This document shows positions 35,740 to 51,245 of a DNA stretch of 64,000 nt, piece by piece. The notes beneath the pieces were generated by a model. The model searched no databases and had not been told where the DNA came from. It saw nothing but the letters and a program-made list of their open reading frames with translations. Numbering within the stretch: the first letter of the stretch is position 1; every line of letters starts with the position of its first letter. The position numbers and the translations under genes were made by a program. The stretch spans positions 124,001 to 188,000 of the forward strand of contig JAMYHL010000029.1 in the NCBI GenBank assembly GCA_025531455.1. Direction: 5' to 3'. This DNA is from Apiotrichum sp. Y4204. Its lineage: Eukaryota > Basidiomycota > Tremellomycetes > Trichosporonales > Trichosporonaceae.

Positions 35740-37297
35740 CTACTGAGCGCGCTTGCCCCTCTGACGCGCAGCATAGCCACCCCGATCGCGCATGACGGCG
35801 TCAACGAGGAAACGGCATCCTGTGAGTGTATGCCGAGCAAAGAAGAACACAGGCACATGGGCGTACTTCAGCCACAACGGAGAGGCCTTGAGCGGTGTCC
35901 CAGCCTCGCTGTCAGGAGTGCCTGGGGCAGAATGGGACGCCGGCGGGCCGAGAATGGCGGTTGTCGCGGGAGGACGGCCCTGCAGAGCTTGAATGAGAAG
36001 CTAGAGGGTCAGTGTGGAACTCCGGAATAGCGTCCGAGCTAACTCACGAAGGGGTAGAGCAGCGTGAAGATGGCCATATTCACCAGCGGAGACCCGAAGG
36101 TGGTTAACAGTGTGGCTGGGAGTCCTGTGGTCAGCGCACTTCGCTTTCTTCCCTCACCGAACCCAAACATGTAGGAGGTCCTATCGGAGATATAAGTACA
36201 CCGCTGTCCGATGGCCCAAGCCCGGGAGACAAAAATCCATCTGTGGTCAGTATTCTAAAATTGAAAAGCAAAGCTGTGCGACCACAGCTGACCAGGTCGC
36301 CGTCCAGTCTCACTCAAAAGAATAGTACGCGTTGATAAGAGCCATATAGCCCAGAGCGACCGGCCAGCCCAATACGGGGATTAGCAGGGCGAGACGGAAC
36401 ACAAGCGTGAAATCCGCGATGAGAAGAAGGCGTGTCACCAAATTCCACAACCATGCACCAGGGTCATCCGAGAATGTGGGGGCAGTCGTGCCGCCTGATG
36501 AAGGTGGCTGATGGCGGTGACTGATGTTAGGGCGTCGGGTCGAACAGCGGCGTCGTGCGGGGCTGATCCCACATTGCACTCACGCAGGATGCAGGAGTGT
36601 ATGAGCCCTGCGGGCAACATCTGGGCCCCAAAACGCGTTCACTCCATACACGACGGCAAATGTGGGCCATGACAACAAAACATTGTACCACAAAGAGACC
36701 TGTTGTGCACGCGGATGAGACCCTCCTGCGGCATCGCGATGTCCATGGAGAATTGGCCCGAGCACGAGTGGGAACAAGGACAGAAGAGTGAGCGATAGGA
36801 GATTCAACATACTGTCATCAGCTTCCAAGGGAAAGTGATGAGCTCACGTCAATTTCAAAACCAGGGTGCGAAGTTCAGTATCGCTACTATCAGCAGTGGT
36901 ACTTGAATCTGTGCACTCACCCCCAAACCAAGCCCCAGCTTCGATCAAGACGCACAGCGTCCTTCACACCCGCACAAACTTGTTCCCTGGCATGGACCGC
37001 TACCTCACGAACACTTAAAGGTCCGAATATATCGCCATCTGCAAATTCGAGGCCGGATGGTGAACGGGAGCCATACCTCCCAGACGAGCCAGGGAAAGAA
37101 GCTGGCCCAGAGAAGTTCGGAACACCGCTCATCGAGCTAATGGACCCCGACCCGCCGCCGTACCCATGCCCATACACAAGTGGTGGAGGGCGCCGAAGAG
37201 GCACATATGCCGCGTTTGGGGTGGAGTTGGTGGCGCTGGAGGGGGGTTGCGCCTGAGAGGTGGGGGACGCGTCGGGACGCTGGCGTCGGTGGAGCAT
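35740..37297 (-). CDS. EI24-family multi-pass membrane protein
   Basis: Predicted 423 aa integral membrane protein of the EI24 family (PF07264, which also includes bacterial CysZ). Animal EI24 is an ER protein linked to autophagy and nuclear import; the fungal role is little known. Seven exons on the minus strand: 36921-37297, 36848-36886, 36584-36811, 36314-36520, 36158-36240, 36048-36124, 35740-36000. Evidence is several hydrophobic segments and the family pattern LLIPVLGWPVALGYMALINA followed by YYSFE, then SYMFGFGLPATLLTTFGSPL and VNMAIFTLLYPF. The N-terminal 110 residues are Pro/Gly/Ser-rich and probably cytosolic. The C-terminus is basic. The start is the first ATG of an open exon. The acceptor at 36520 was chosen over a nearby CAG because only it keeps the frame. 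Confidence 0.8.
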
Positions 37298-37702
37298 GTG
37301 GGCGGGTGGTACGGGTTGCGATCGGGATTATGAGAATGGTTGCTTCTACAACGCAGTCCTCATTAATTAATGAATGTGAATGTCTTGTGCACAGTTCCTG
37401 ATGCGTGATGGATGATGGCAAGGATGGAAGTTGTCAAGTGGTCGAGGTGCACACAGAAGTGCTTTCCTTGTTGACGCGTCGGCGCGTCCAGGGCTTGTGT
37501 AGGAGGATCGTAATCGATTGTAATGGACTGCCCCCACGAGAACTTGTTATTAAATACAGTATAGGGTTATCAATCACCTCCACCCAACCACGCGTTCACG
37601 ACTGACGCGACTGAGTACAATTCAAGGGTCATTCGCATGTATTCCCATGCATCCAGTGTGACTTATATAAACCCAATTGTGATAAAACCATCTAATGCTG
37701 TT
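37298..37702. other. AROM 3' flank and promoter of the EI24-family gene
   Basis: Both neighbours are on the minus strand, so this 405 bp combines the AROM 3' UTR with the promoter of the EI24-family gene. An ACGCGT lies near 37474, about 180 bp upstream of the EI24-family ATG. A CTCATTAATTAATGAATG inverted AT-rich stretch is near 37358-37376. No gene is seen. Confidence 0.4.
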
Positions 37703-42658
<4,956 letters not shown>

Positions 42659-42772
42659 TTTGCGTGTGGCGGTGAGGAAGGATGATATGTGAGAGGGCCC
42701 GTATGGGGGCCTGTCTGATGAATGCCCTTAACGATGAGGAGGGCACAGATGATAGTGACAAGAGAAGAAGAG

Positions 42773-42779
42773 TGACTCA
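42773..42779. promoter_or_regulatory. TGACTCA box, candidate Gcn4/CPC1 site for ARO1
   Basis: Perfect match to the general amino acid control element, 115 bp upstream of the start codon of a shikimate-pathway gene that is under this control in ascomycete yeasts. The heptamer also occurs elsewhere in the window (near 7292, 28040, 35288), so position rather than rarity is the argument. Confidence 0.4.
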
Positions 42780-43454
42780 CAAGAACACCAATGACGAGAG
42801 ATCGAGCGCCGTTTCGACTCGGATCACTCGATATCTGGATAAAAACACCAGTAAACGGAAGCTGACTGGCTGCTATAGCGCTATAGAAAGCTCATCAGGG
42901 AGCTAGTCAGTAGAAACATCACCCCAGGCATCAAACGTTTAGACAAGGTAATCGGAGCTATTGATCCGCTGCTAATCTACTTATCCCGAATGTTATTCCT
43001 TGAATTATTGCCATGGTCCATTTCACATTCCGGGTTGCACTCGATACTGGCCTGCCTGCTGGATATATCTCCACCGATCCACCGCCATCGGCTCGGATCG
43101 GGCGAAACTAGACATTGAATCCCCTCGTCACGTTGTGGCCTGTGCGCCTGCGCCGCGGCACGCACGAATGTTCGGTTGACACCACACAGGCCACACATGC
43201 ACGGATGTGGAGCTTGTGGATCTGGTCGTGCTCTGGAGCTCTGACCACCAAACTATGCAACATTCTAACCTGTCATTTGCCGCCTGTCATTTGCCGCCTG
43301 TATACGGATCCAGTAGGTCTGGATCGACGGACATGGTGAAAGAAAGATTACATAAACGATCCTACGCTTGGAGACTCCACAGTGTTCACAAACAGTCCTA
43401 CGTGGGGCGGGCTTGGCCCTATGGCCACAGGGCATGGAGGACAGGGGATCATGC

Positions 43455-43515
43455 ATGGGGCACGCTCCACAGGGCCACCGGCCACCGGGCCACGAGCCAC
43501 AGGCCACAGGTCCAC
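43455..43515. repeat. GGCCAC-rich short tandem repeat
   Basis: Successive imperfect copies of a 8-10 bp unit near GGCCACNGG (CCACAGGGCCACCGGCC, ACCGGGCCACGAGCC, ACAGGCCACAGGTCC). Similar GGCCA-rich stretches occur near 57180-57270 and 57900-57965, so this may be a recurring intergenic repeat class. Confidence 0.6.
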
Positions 43516-44655
43516 TAGCTTCAGCGCGTCAGCGCTCGCCTCCGAGGCGGCGCGACCGGTGCTCGGGGTTGGAGGGGCTCTGCGATTGTGCTGACGGGAC
43601 CCTTTCTTGTGAGCAGCCACGACGACGTGTCACATTATGACTACATTGCATTGCAAGGCGCGGCCGAGGGCTGCGGGGATCACATATCGCAGGAGACTCC
43701 AAGCTCGGAGCAATCGAAACCCAAGTGTCCCTCCGTTCTTGGACCCATATTTGTCCCTATTGATATTGGTTCTGAAGAGTATTTGGGTCTCGCCTTTCTT
43801 GTTGCATGAGTTGCACGAGTCACGAGTACACGAGTTATGCCTCTTCCATGCTTCCACACGCGAGACCCCCCGTGTCTCTTGTCTGTGGGGTTGTGGCGTC
43901 GTGGCGGCCGGTTCTGGCGGCCATAGTTGATGCTGGGGTGTTGGCCAACATTAAGGGCCTCGGTATGTGGGGTGCAGGCGGTGATGATGCACAGACAATC
44001 ATCCATCGCTTCTTGGCTTTTCTGTTTTCTTTTTCTTTCTGATCTGTTTCCTGCTCTTCCTCTCTCTTCATCTCCTCTTCTCCGCCTCCGCCTCCTTGTC
44101 CTGTTCTTGTGTCTTGCCACAACCTTCGATCTTTCTCATCGTCTCGCCGCTCTTCATTTCCCACTCTCACTTTGTCCATTCATCCATATCGATCACACAA
44201 TCCACTACTAGTTTCATCGTCATCAGTCGAGTTCGATTTCGATCGGGCCTTCACAACAGGTGACGACAGTAGTTAATCGTTGTGACGACGACAACAACCT
44301 CACCTCACAACTTCAGGACGTCCAATCCGTACCCATCCGCACCCAGTCCCCAACCCCTTTCTGAGAGTTTGAGACAACACATCTCCCACTTCTAGACAAG
44401 CTCCTTCCACCCTACAAACCTACCAAAGCGAAGACCGACAGTCGACTACCGAGAAGAACGGGATTTTTGTCATTACATCTGTCCCTATCATCTCGTCTCT
44501 TCTGTTCGTTACCAACCTCTCGTTCACACTCGACGCCAAAACGAAACGGAAAGGAGAAATACAGGGGCGACGACTTGCCCTCAGTTTCTCCTATCTTGCT
44601 GGTACACGCCCCTTCTCTCCATCGACATACAGTGCTCCTTGCCAAGTCCGCTATC

Positions 44656-47600
44656 ATGCCGCCTTTCAAAAAACTCACTCTCTCCCGCAAGGGCTCCAAG
44701 CAGAGCATGCGGGATCGTGAGCAGACCCCGCCCGTCCCCAGTACTCCGCCAAGGCACCCGGCTGGAAAATCGCGTCCGCCCGAGAGCAGTAGCGCATCCA
44801 GCAACAAAGCTACGCCGGACGGCAGGCCGCGTGATAACAATCACCGCACGAGCAGGCTTTCCACAACATCAAGCACGGCCGCTGATCCATTCGCTTCTCC
44901 GTCCGCGCTTGCGCAAGAACCTTCTGGTCCCAGTGCGGACACCGATGATCAAGTGGTGCTCCCAGGTGATGATCAACCTGCCATCCGCAAGCGCAGGCAG
45001 TCGCTCGCGTAAGTTGAACGAACTCGAGACTTTTTCGACAATCTGAGGCATTGTGTAAGATGGACTAATGTTCGCAGGTCGAAAGGCAAACGGCGCATCT
45101 CCGCCATCTTCTCGACCAGCTCTTCTTCCAAGAACCTAGCTGCCCTGTCACGCGGCGGTCCTGCTGAGCCTGAGGGCGGCGCCAAGGGCGATGTCCCGCC
45201 TCCTGTTCCTCCTTTACCTTCCGTTATTCCACCTCCCGTTGTGCCCGACGGTCCTATTGTTCCGTCCACCACTGCTGCACCTGCACCTACCACAGCCGCT
45301 GTTCACCCAAGCATCCCGGCTGTGGTCGTGAGTGGCACTGGATCTTCACCTCATTCCGGGGCGGACCCCGCTGCGTCTGGTGATACGTCTGGTTCCCAAG
45401 CACTCAACGGTAGTCACGAGCGTGCACTGCCTGCACTGCCTGGTGACGCTGGCGTTGATCCTGCCAGTCTCACGGCTGCGGTTTCTCAGCTTCAAGTAAA
45501 CTCTGACGGACATGTCAAGTCCCCAGCGCTTTCGGAGCGATCCGGCTTCCCCTTCGGTTCCGCAACTCCCAAGCTTCAAGTACCGTCTGGCGGCGGGTCT
45601 CCACTTCCTACATCGGCACTCTCAACGCCTGCCCGCGAGGCAAAGGTTATAAGCCTATACACGCAATGGGCAGATGTGTCAGACGACGAGGACGAAGAGG
45701 ATGACGAGGGCTGGGCTACACCGCCAGAGGGACTGAGTGAAGTTGAGGAAGAAGATGAGGAAGAGGAAGTCATCGCGGCTTCAGGCGCAACACGGTCATT
45801 TCCACCCAATGCTAGTCAATCTAAAGTAGGTGACAAGCCCAACGGTGCTCCCATTGCGGAGTCGATCAGGTCCGCTGCGACATCCACTACCGCGGCATCG
45901 ACAGCCCGTGGTCCCCAGCTGCGTCGCAAACAGGCTGGGGCGGCCAAGGTATCCCCAGGTGCGTATGCGCGCGGCGATCCCCGTAATGTGGACCAGTCTG
46001 CTGTGCTCGCATCCGACCTCGAGATCTGTCGTGAAGCTATTGCACTCTTTCTCTCGAGCAAGATGCGTGAAGCAGAGCACCTACTCATTGACAAGGACCC
46101 TCAACACAACCACATGTACCTTCAGAGCGGCCATGGATTGGTCCAGTCCCTTAAAGGCTTTATGACGTTCGACTCTGTGGATCTCAACATCGCTCTCGAG
46201 TTAACAAAGGGGACCGCGACGACGGCTGCATCGCTCCGTCGACCCCAGGAATCTGTCTTTTCAAGGCTTGGCGGTCTCGTGCGCCCTGGACATGCCGCAC
46301 AGCGTCTCTGGGCCATGACTCCGCTAGAGCGTCATGCAGAGCTTGTCTACGCGGAGACTGTGTTGATCAAGGCCATTCTTTCCATTGTCGCTGGTGGTGA
46401 TTGGCTCGGCCTTATCAAGGAGGCGTTCAACATGCGTTCAGCACACGGTATCTACCGCTCATTGCAACAATTCCTGGACGAGGCGGACAAAGACGGTTTC
46501 GACGATGACATTGATATGGACTTCCGTTCTGGCGTATTGCTCGGCACTGGAACGTCGTCGCTCATGCTTTCGCTGCTCCCAGCCCGCGTGCTCAAGATAG
46601 CCGAGGTATTTGGCTATGCTGGCGACCGTACTGTCGCACTTGAGACGCTCATGTCCGCCGGAGGATGGACGCAGGGATCTGCGGACCCGAACTACGACGA
46701 TGCAAACGAAGGCATTCGCCGCCCAATCTGCGACATGATTCTCCTTTCCTTCCATCTCGTTATTTCTGTTCTCATGCCGGTATCTGGTGTCGACATCGAT
46801 TCGGCTAGGAACATTCTTGCTTACAATATGAAGCGATATCCGAATGGTAAGTGGTCTTCTTCTCGCTTCTGGTGCAGATTCTGATGTTGCCTCACAGGCA
46901 TTTTCTTCCTTTACTTCCAGGCGCGTTTGTTTACCAACGAATGCGAACCGGAACTGGCGAACGAGAGTCTGCAGAAGGCTCTCGAGCTGGACCTCGAGTA
47001 TGTCCAACTCCAGCACATGTGCCTCTGGGATTATGGGTGCAACTACCTGCAACTTTGCAACTGGGAAGGAGCGCGCCAGTGCTTTGAGATTCTCCGTGAA
47101 GAGTCCAACTGGTCGCGGGCAGTGTACACATACGCTAGCGCTGTCAACGTCATGGAGCTTGCCAATGATGTCGACCACCCTCAGGCAACTAGTGAGGTGG
47201 CGGTGGATCTTGTCTCCCAGATTCCCAAACTCGTGAAGAAAATCGCCGGCAAGTCTCTACCTATCGAGGTGTGTATCCTGAATGCAAAAGGCACTCACTG
47301 ACGCCAAGAAATTCGTCGCTCGCAAGGCACGCAAATTCCTCAGTCAAAACAATCGCCTGTTCCTCCCGGCTATGGAGCTGGCGTATGTGTTCGGCACGTT
47401 GAGCCATGTGCCCCGCCGTATTCTCTTGACCAGATGGCTGCCGCAAATCGACGCCGCATTGGCCATTCTTGAGGCGTCCACCCCCGAAACTTGGGGCGAC
47501 GGAACAGAGTACTGGGATGGTGAGTGATTGACACGGACTCTGGCTGACGGTCTCCAGACTATGCCCTTGGTCACTTCTTGCGTGGGATGGTTCAGATGGT

Positions 47601-48000
47601 TGCTCGCTACCAGCCTCCCAACTCCACCAGTGTCAGCCCGATGCCTGGCGAGGAAATCCCTGGTCAACCCACGGACGAAGAGCTTGATGCTGGCGCCGAG
47701 GTCGATTTCAAGAAGGTCATCGAGGCGTCCCCCAATGTCCGTCTGGACCACTGGATTCTTTACCACAACCACTACGAGCTTGGCCGGCTGTACGCCAAGC
47801 GCGGCGACATTGCTAATGCCCGCATCAACTTTGAGGTCGTCACGAACACTCGACTCCCCCAACCCAACCTGCATGGCGCTAAGAACGGCGGCAAGTACTC
47901 TCTTGAGGGTGCGCTACAGATCAAGACACATGCTGCAGTGCAAGACCTCAAGGACGACAAGGCGAGTATCCATACGAAGAACGGCAAGAAGGTCAAATAG
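44656..48000 (+). CDS. Iml2/TTC39 family outer-membrane-type protein (inclusion body clearance)
   Basis: Predicted 1048 aa member of the Iml2/TTC39 family (PF10300). Yeast Iml2 links to lipid-droplet-dependent clearance of protein inclusions; the exact molecular activity is not settled. Exons: 44656-45008, 45078-46846, 46898-47268, 47309-47519, 47558-48000. The N-terminal 360 residues are low complexity and include an acidic tract (DEDEEDDEGWATPPE, then VEEEDEEEE). The conserved part starts near DLEICREAIALFLSSKMREAE and continues through HNHMYLQSGHGLVQSLKGFM, NGIFFLYFQARLF and TPR-like helices up to YHNHYELGRLYAKRGDIANA. The start ATG (MPPFKKLTLSRKG) is the first in a good context after the C/T leader. 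The long N-terminal extension is more than family members in ascomycete yeasts have. Family assignment is good, function inferred. Confidence 0.85.
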
Positions 48001-49312
48001 ACGAGTTGGGTTAGGAAGCGCCCGGACCGATCAGTCCTCTGCACAGCGAGGACTGTTGTGCCCTAACGAGGTAATTCTTCCTACATACTTAGGGAGTGAT
48101 GCTGGTGACTGGCGCTCTTTACAGCCCTGTGCCCATGCTACATAGTGATATTCTTGTCGTGCTGGCTGTTTTGTTGTTGATTCGATTGCATTTCACTTTG
48201 TTGTCGAGTTGACTGCGGGAGGGGAAGGGGGGTTGAGGCATATGTGATGGTGACATCATAAGGGGAGGCAAGGGTGATACGTAAATGGGCATCACACTGC
48301 CACACTGAGATAATTTTTAAATGGGTTTTTTGGACCTGCTTTTTTGGTCCCGCATGCCCGCATGGCTGCCTGTCTGCCTCAGTGTGGAGGATCAAATGGA
48401 CGATCTGGGCCATAGATCCGTAAGCATCGGTAGCGCTGATCAGCACGTACAGTATACGGTACATACAGTACAGTACATACCCGTCGCGTATGGAAGTCTG
48501 GAGGTCTCTAGGTCTCGCCGACCTCTCCCACGCTGCCCCTGCCCCTGCCTACCCTGTGTCGTCCCCCCTGCCCGAGTCGCCCGACTGACGCCACACGCCG
48601 CTTTTCTCCCACACTCTGCAAGCTCTGCATGCAGACACTGCAGACACACCACACGACCACTCGCCGCTGCAGGGTCCGCCCTTTTCCGTCCTCTTCTTTC
48701 TCCTCCTCCTCTTTCTTCTCCATACCATTTCTCGACTCGACGCATCTCAGTCTTGGTATCCGGTCTCGCGAACAGGCTCTCTCAGAAGCCTCGCCGTCGT
48801 CTCCCCTCTCTCGCGTCGCACGTTGTGTTAAGAGCACGCGGCACCCTGACTGTAAGTGCCAGATCAATCCATGCAGGCCATCCAGTACATCTCGACGACG
48901 CATTCTTTTACCATCTACGTCAAAAGTGGCCAATCGACGCTTCGTGTTGCGAATGTGGAGCCACCAACACCGAGCTGTCGCGCGAGAAAGGGAGGAGCAA
49001 AGGGTTGTATAGTCCCCATTGTCGATAGGATGCGATGACAACGCTCCCTCCAGTGGCGACAACTCGCAACAGGCACGACAAACACCCAACCCCGCGACAT
49101 ACCCAACCCCGCGACATGCAATGTTGTTTACTTGAAAGACCTGCCTCACGAACACCCCGAACCCACGGCATTGTGCTGACGCTCAGGTGGCCAGATCTCA
49201 CCCCAGAGACGGCGGCCCGACCCGACAACCTTTTTCAAGCCAGCTAGCAGCCTGATCAGCCTCAGCTCGAGCTTTTAAACTCCCAACCTACAAAACAGTG
49301 CCCTCGTTCGCA
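48001..49312. promoter_or_regulatory. Promoter and long leader of ornithine decarboxylase
   Basis: After the Iml2-family 3' end, a TACAGTAC-rich segment lies at 48446-48480, then a C/T-rich leader at about 48520-48840. A GTAAGT donor at 48852 and an acceptor AACAG ending at 49298 would remove a 447-nt leader intron, long for this genome. Several short upstream ATGs lie inside it. No separate gene is supported. Confidence 0.45.
48446..48480. repeat. TACAGTAC/GTACATAC repeat
   Basis: CGTACAGTATACGGTACATA followed by CAGTACAGTACATAC gives four overlapping GTAC-centred half-palindromes in 35 bp, just before the ODC promoter. Confidence 0.65.
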
Positions 49313-50902
49313 ATGAGCACTACTATTACCGAGACGCTGCGCATGCGCGCTGGTGTCGTACGCGCCCAGGCGTGGAACGACTCAACTGACCGTCCGGCCA
49401 CCACCGCGACGTCCTCCCCGGCGGATCTGGCCCGCGCCCTTGACAACTCGGTTGAGGGCGGACGCCTTCCGCCAGCTCGTCAGCCTCGCCTGCAGCTTCA
49501 GCCACCTGTTCCTCAGGCGGGGGCGGCACAGTCTCACCCGGCCCTCACCACGCCCATCTCGGACATGGAAGTGCACGCCCTTGTTGATGCTGCGGTCGCT
49601 GCTCGTGACGCTGTTGGTGGACCGCTTGCCGGTCACGGCGATGAGTCGGCTTTTTTCGCGGCTGACCTCTCTGCCGTCTACGAGGCTGTGGACATGTGGC
49701 GCCGCTCCCCGATGGGTGAGCGCGTGGAGATTTTCTACGCCGTCAAGTGCAACCCGTCGCCCATGGTCCTCCACCTTCTCTCCCTCCTCGGGACCAACTT
49801 CGACTGCGCCTCTACAGCTGAGATTCAGGCAGTTCTCTCGCTGCCATCGGCCCCCTCACCCGACCGCATCATCTTTGCCAACCCGTGCAAGCCGCCGAGC
49901 TTCATCCGCACCGCCAACAACGTTGGCGTTGAGATGATGACCTTCGACAACGCCGATGAGCTACACAAGATCAAGCGCGCCCACCCCAACGCCAAGCTTG
50001 TGCTCCGCATCCTCACCGACGACTCCAAGTCGCTCTGCCGCCTCGGCCTCAAGTTTGGTGCGCCGCTTGACACCTGCCCTGGTCTCCTCAAGCTTGCTAA
50101 GGAGCTTGACCTCAACGTCATCGGTGTTTCCTTCCACGTTGGTTCCGGATGCAAGGAGCCTGAGCAGTTTGCCGATGCCATCTGGCGCGCACGGCGTGTC
50201 TTCGACATGGGCGCTGCCGCTGGCTACAAGTTCGACTTGCTCGACATTGGCGGTGGCTTTGAGCGTGAGACGTTTGCGCAGATGTCCGACGTCGTCAAGC
50301 AGTCGCTTGACCTCTACTTCCCGCTCGAGGAAGGTGTCCGTGTTATCGCGGAGCCTGGGCGTCTCCTCGTCTCGTCTGCCTTCACGCTGGCCACGAGCAT
50401 CATTGCCCGCCGCCGCGCGTTGGAGGGCGCTCCTGCCGCGGCTGCGAGCGCCGAGGGCGAGGGTGCAGACGTCATGTACTACATCAACGATGGCGTGTAT
50501 GGCTCGTTCAACTGCATCATGTTCGATCACCAGATCGTGCATCCCTACCCCCTTACCATCGGCAACGCGCCGGCCAACCCTGCCGCGCGCCCAGCCTTCC
50601 CTCCTCCGCCCAACGTTGCGATGCCCACCGACCTGGCCATCCAGCTCGGCTACGACAACACCGAGCGCGCGTCGGTGTGGGGTCCTACCTGCGACTCGAT
50701 CGACTGCGTTCGCGCCCTCGTCAGTCTCCCGCGCGGTGTCGAGGTCGGTGACTGGCTTGGTTGGGGCGAAATGGGCGCGTACACTTTGTGCGCCGCCTCG
50801 ACCTTTAACGGCTTCAACCGCTCGGCTGTCCACTGGACCACCGGCGGTGACAGCCACAATGCCCGCCAGGTCCGTCGTGCCCTGGCCGCCTACCGGCCAT
50901 GA
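49313..50902 (+). CDS. SPE1: Ornithine decarboxylase
   Basis: Pyridoxal-phosphate enzyme converting ornithine to putrescine, the entry step of polyamine synthesis; cytosolic homodimer. Single exon, 529 aa against about 460 in animals and yeast. The PLP-binding Lys is at about 145 in FYAVKCNPSP. Other family marks are SFHVGSGC, LDIGGGF, the phosphate-binding EPGR, and the catalytic Cys of WGPTCDSIDC at about 460. The extra length is an Ala/Pro/Thr-rich N-terminus (first 85 residues) plus a short Ala/Glu insert after RRRALEG. In budding yeast an unstructured Spe1 N-terminus acts as a proteasomal degron. The extension here could do the same, which is inference. The ATG at 49313 is the first after the predicted leader intron. 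Very high third-position GC suggests strong expression and creates long shadow frames. Confidence 0.96.
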   Translation: MSTTITETLRMRAGVVRAQAWNDSTDRPATTATSSPADLARALDNSVEGGRLPPARQPRLQLQPPVPQAGAAQSHPALTTPISDMEVHALVDAAVAARDAVGGPLAGHGDESAFFAADLSAVYEAVDMWRRSPMGERVEIFYAVKCNPSPMVLHLLSLLGTNFDCASTAEIQAVLSLPSAPSPDRIIFANPCKPPSFIRTANNVGVEMMTFDNADELHKIKRAHPNAKLVLRILTDDSKSLCRLGLKFGAPLDTCPGLLKLAKELDLNVIGVSFHVGSGCKEPEQFADAIWRARRVFDMGAAAGYKFDLLDIGGGFERETFAQMSDVVKQSLDLYFPLEEGVRVIAEPGRLLVSSAFTLATSIIARRRALEGAPAAAASAEGEGADVMYYINDGVYGSFNCIMFDHQIVHPYPLTIGNAPANPAARPAFPPPPNVAMPTDLAIQLGYDNTERASVWGPTCDSIDCVRALVSLPRGVEVGDWLGWGEMGAYTLCAASTFNGFNRSAVHWTTGGDSHNARQVRRALAAYRP

Positions 50903-51245
50903 CGTATTGGTATAAATCTAATCAATGAATAGAGTATGCTTGGATTGTGTTGGCAGACGGTGCATTTGTGCAAAGCAAGTAGAAAGCAGAATCAGCCACC
51001 GAGAGGGCAGGAGGGTGACAATGGGGAATTGATAGAGGGTGGGCGACGCCTGGGGGCCGGTTGTGGATTTGTGGACGCGTCGAAAAGTCCGTTCACCTGC
51101 GATCAAGTGTGACGCGTCTCGTGTCTGTCATGTGCGGTGCACCCACTCTATTTAGAACCACCACTCACCACTGAGTCTTGCCAATATCCCGCGCATACCA
51201 GTCTCAATCACAACACTTCACTCCGCTTCCCCCCATGATCTAAGC
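50903..51245. promoter_or_regulatory. ODC 3' region and promoter of the Elg1-like gene, with two ACGCGT boxes
   Basis: 343 bp between two same-strand genes. ACGCGT occurs at 51075-51080 and 51112-51117, about 170 and 130 bp before the Elg1-like ATG. This hexamer is the MluI cell-cycle box bound by MBF complexes at S-phase genes in yeasts. TATTTAGAACC near 51150 may be TATA-like. Confidence 0.5.

Larger units (their letters stand above)
42659..44655. promoter_or_regulatory. Divergent promoter region between ARO1 and the Iml2-family gene
   Basis: Two kilobases shared by divergent genes. TGACTCA, the consensus of Gcn4/CPC1-type bZIP activators of amino acid synthesis, is at 42773-42779, 115 bp before the ARO1 ATG. 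On the minus strand the same bases read GTGAGTCA and could instead be a leader-intron donor. GGCCACNGG-type repeats occupy 43455-43515. From about 44020 to 44640 the + strand is C/T-rich, as expected for the leader of the Iml2-family gene. No extra gene is supported. Confidence 0.45.

Noticed and set aside
49956..50915. Long alternative + frame and a 298-codon minus frame over the ODC gene
   Set aside because: Both are shadows of the GC-rich third positions of ODC. The translations are Ser/Arg- or Arg/Val-rich and domain-free.
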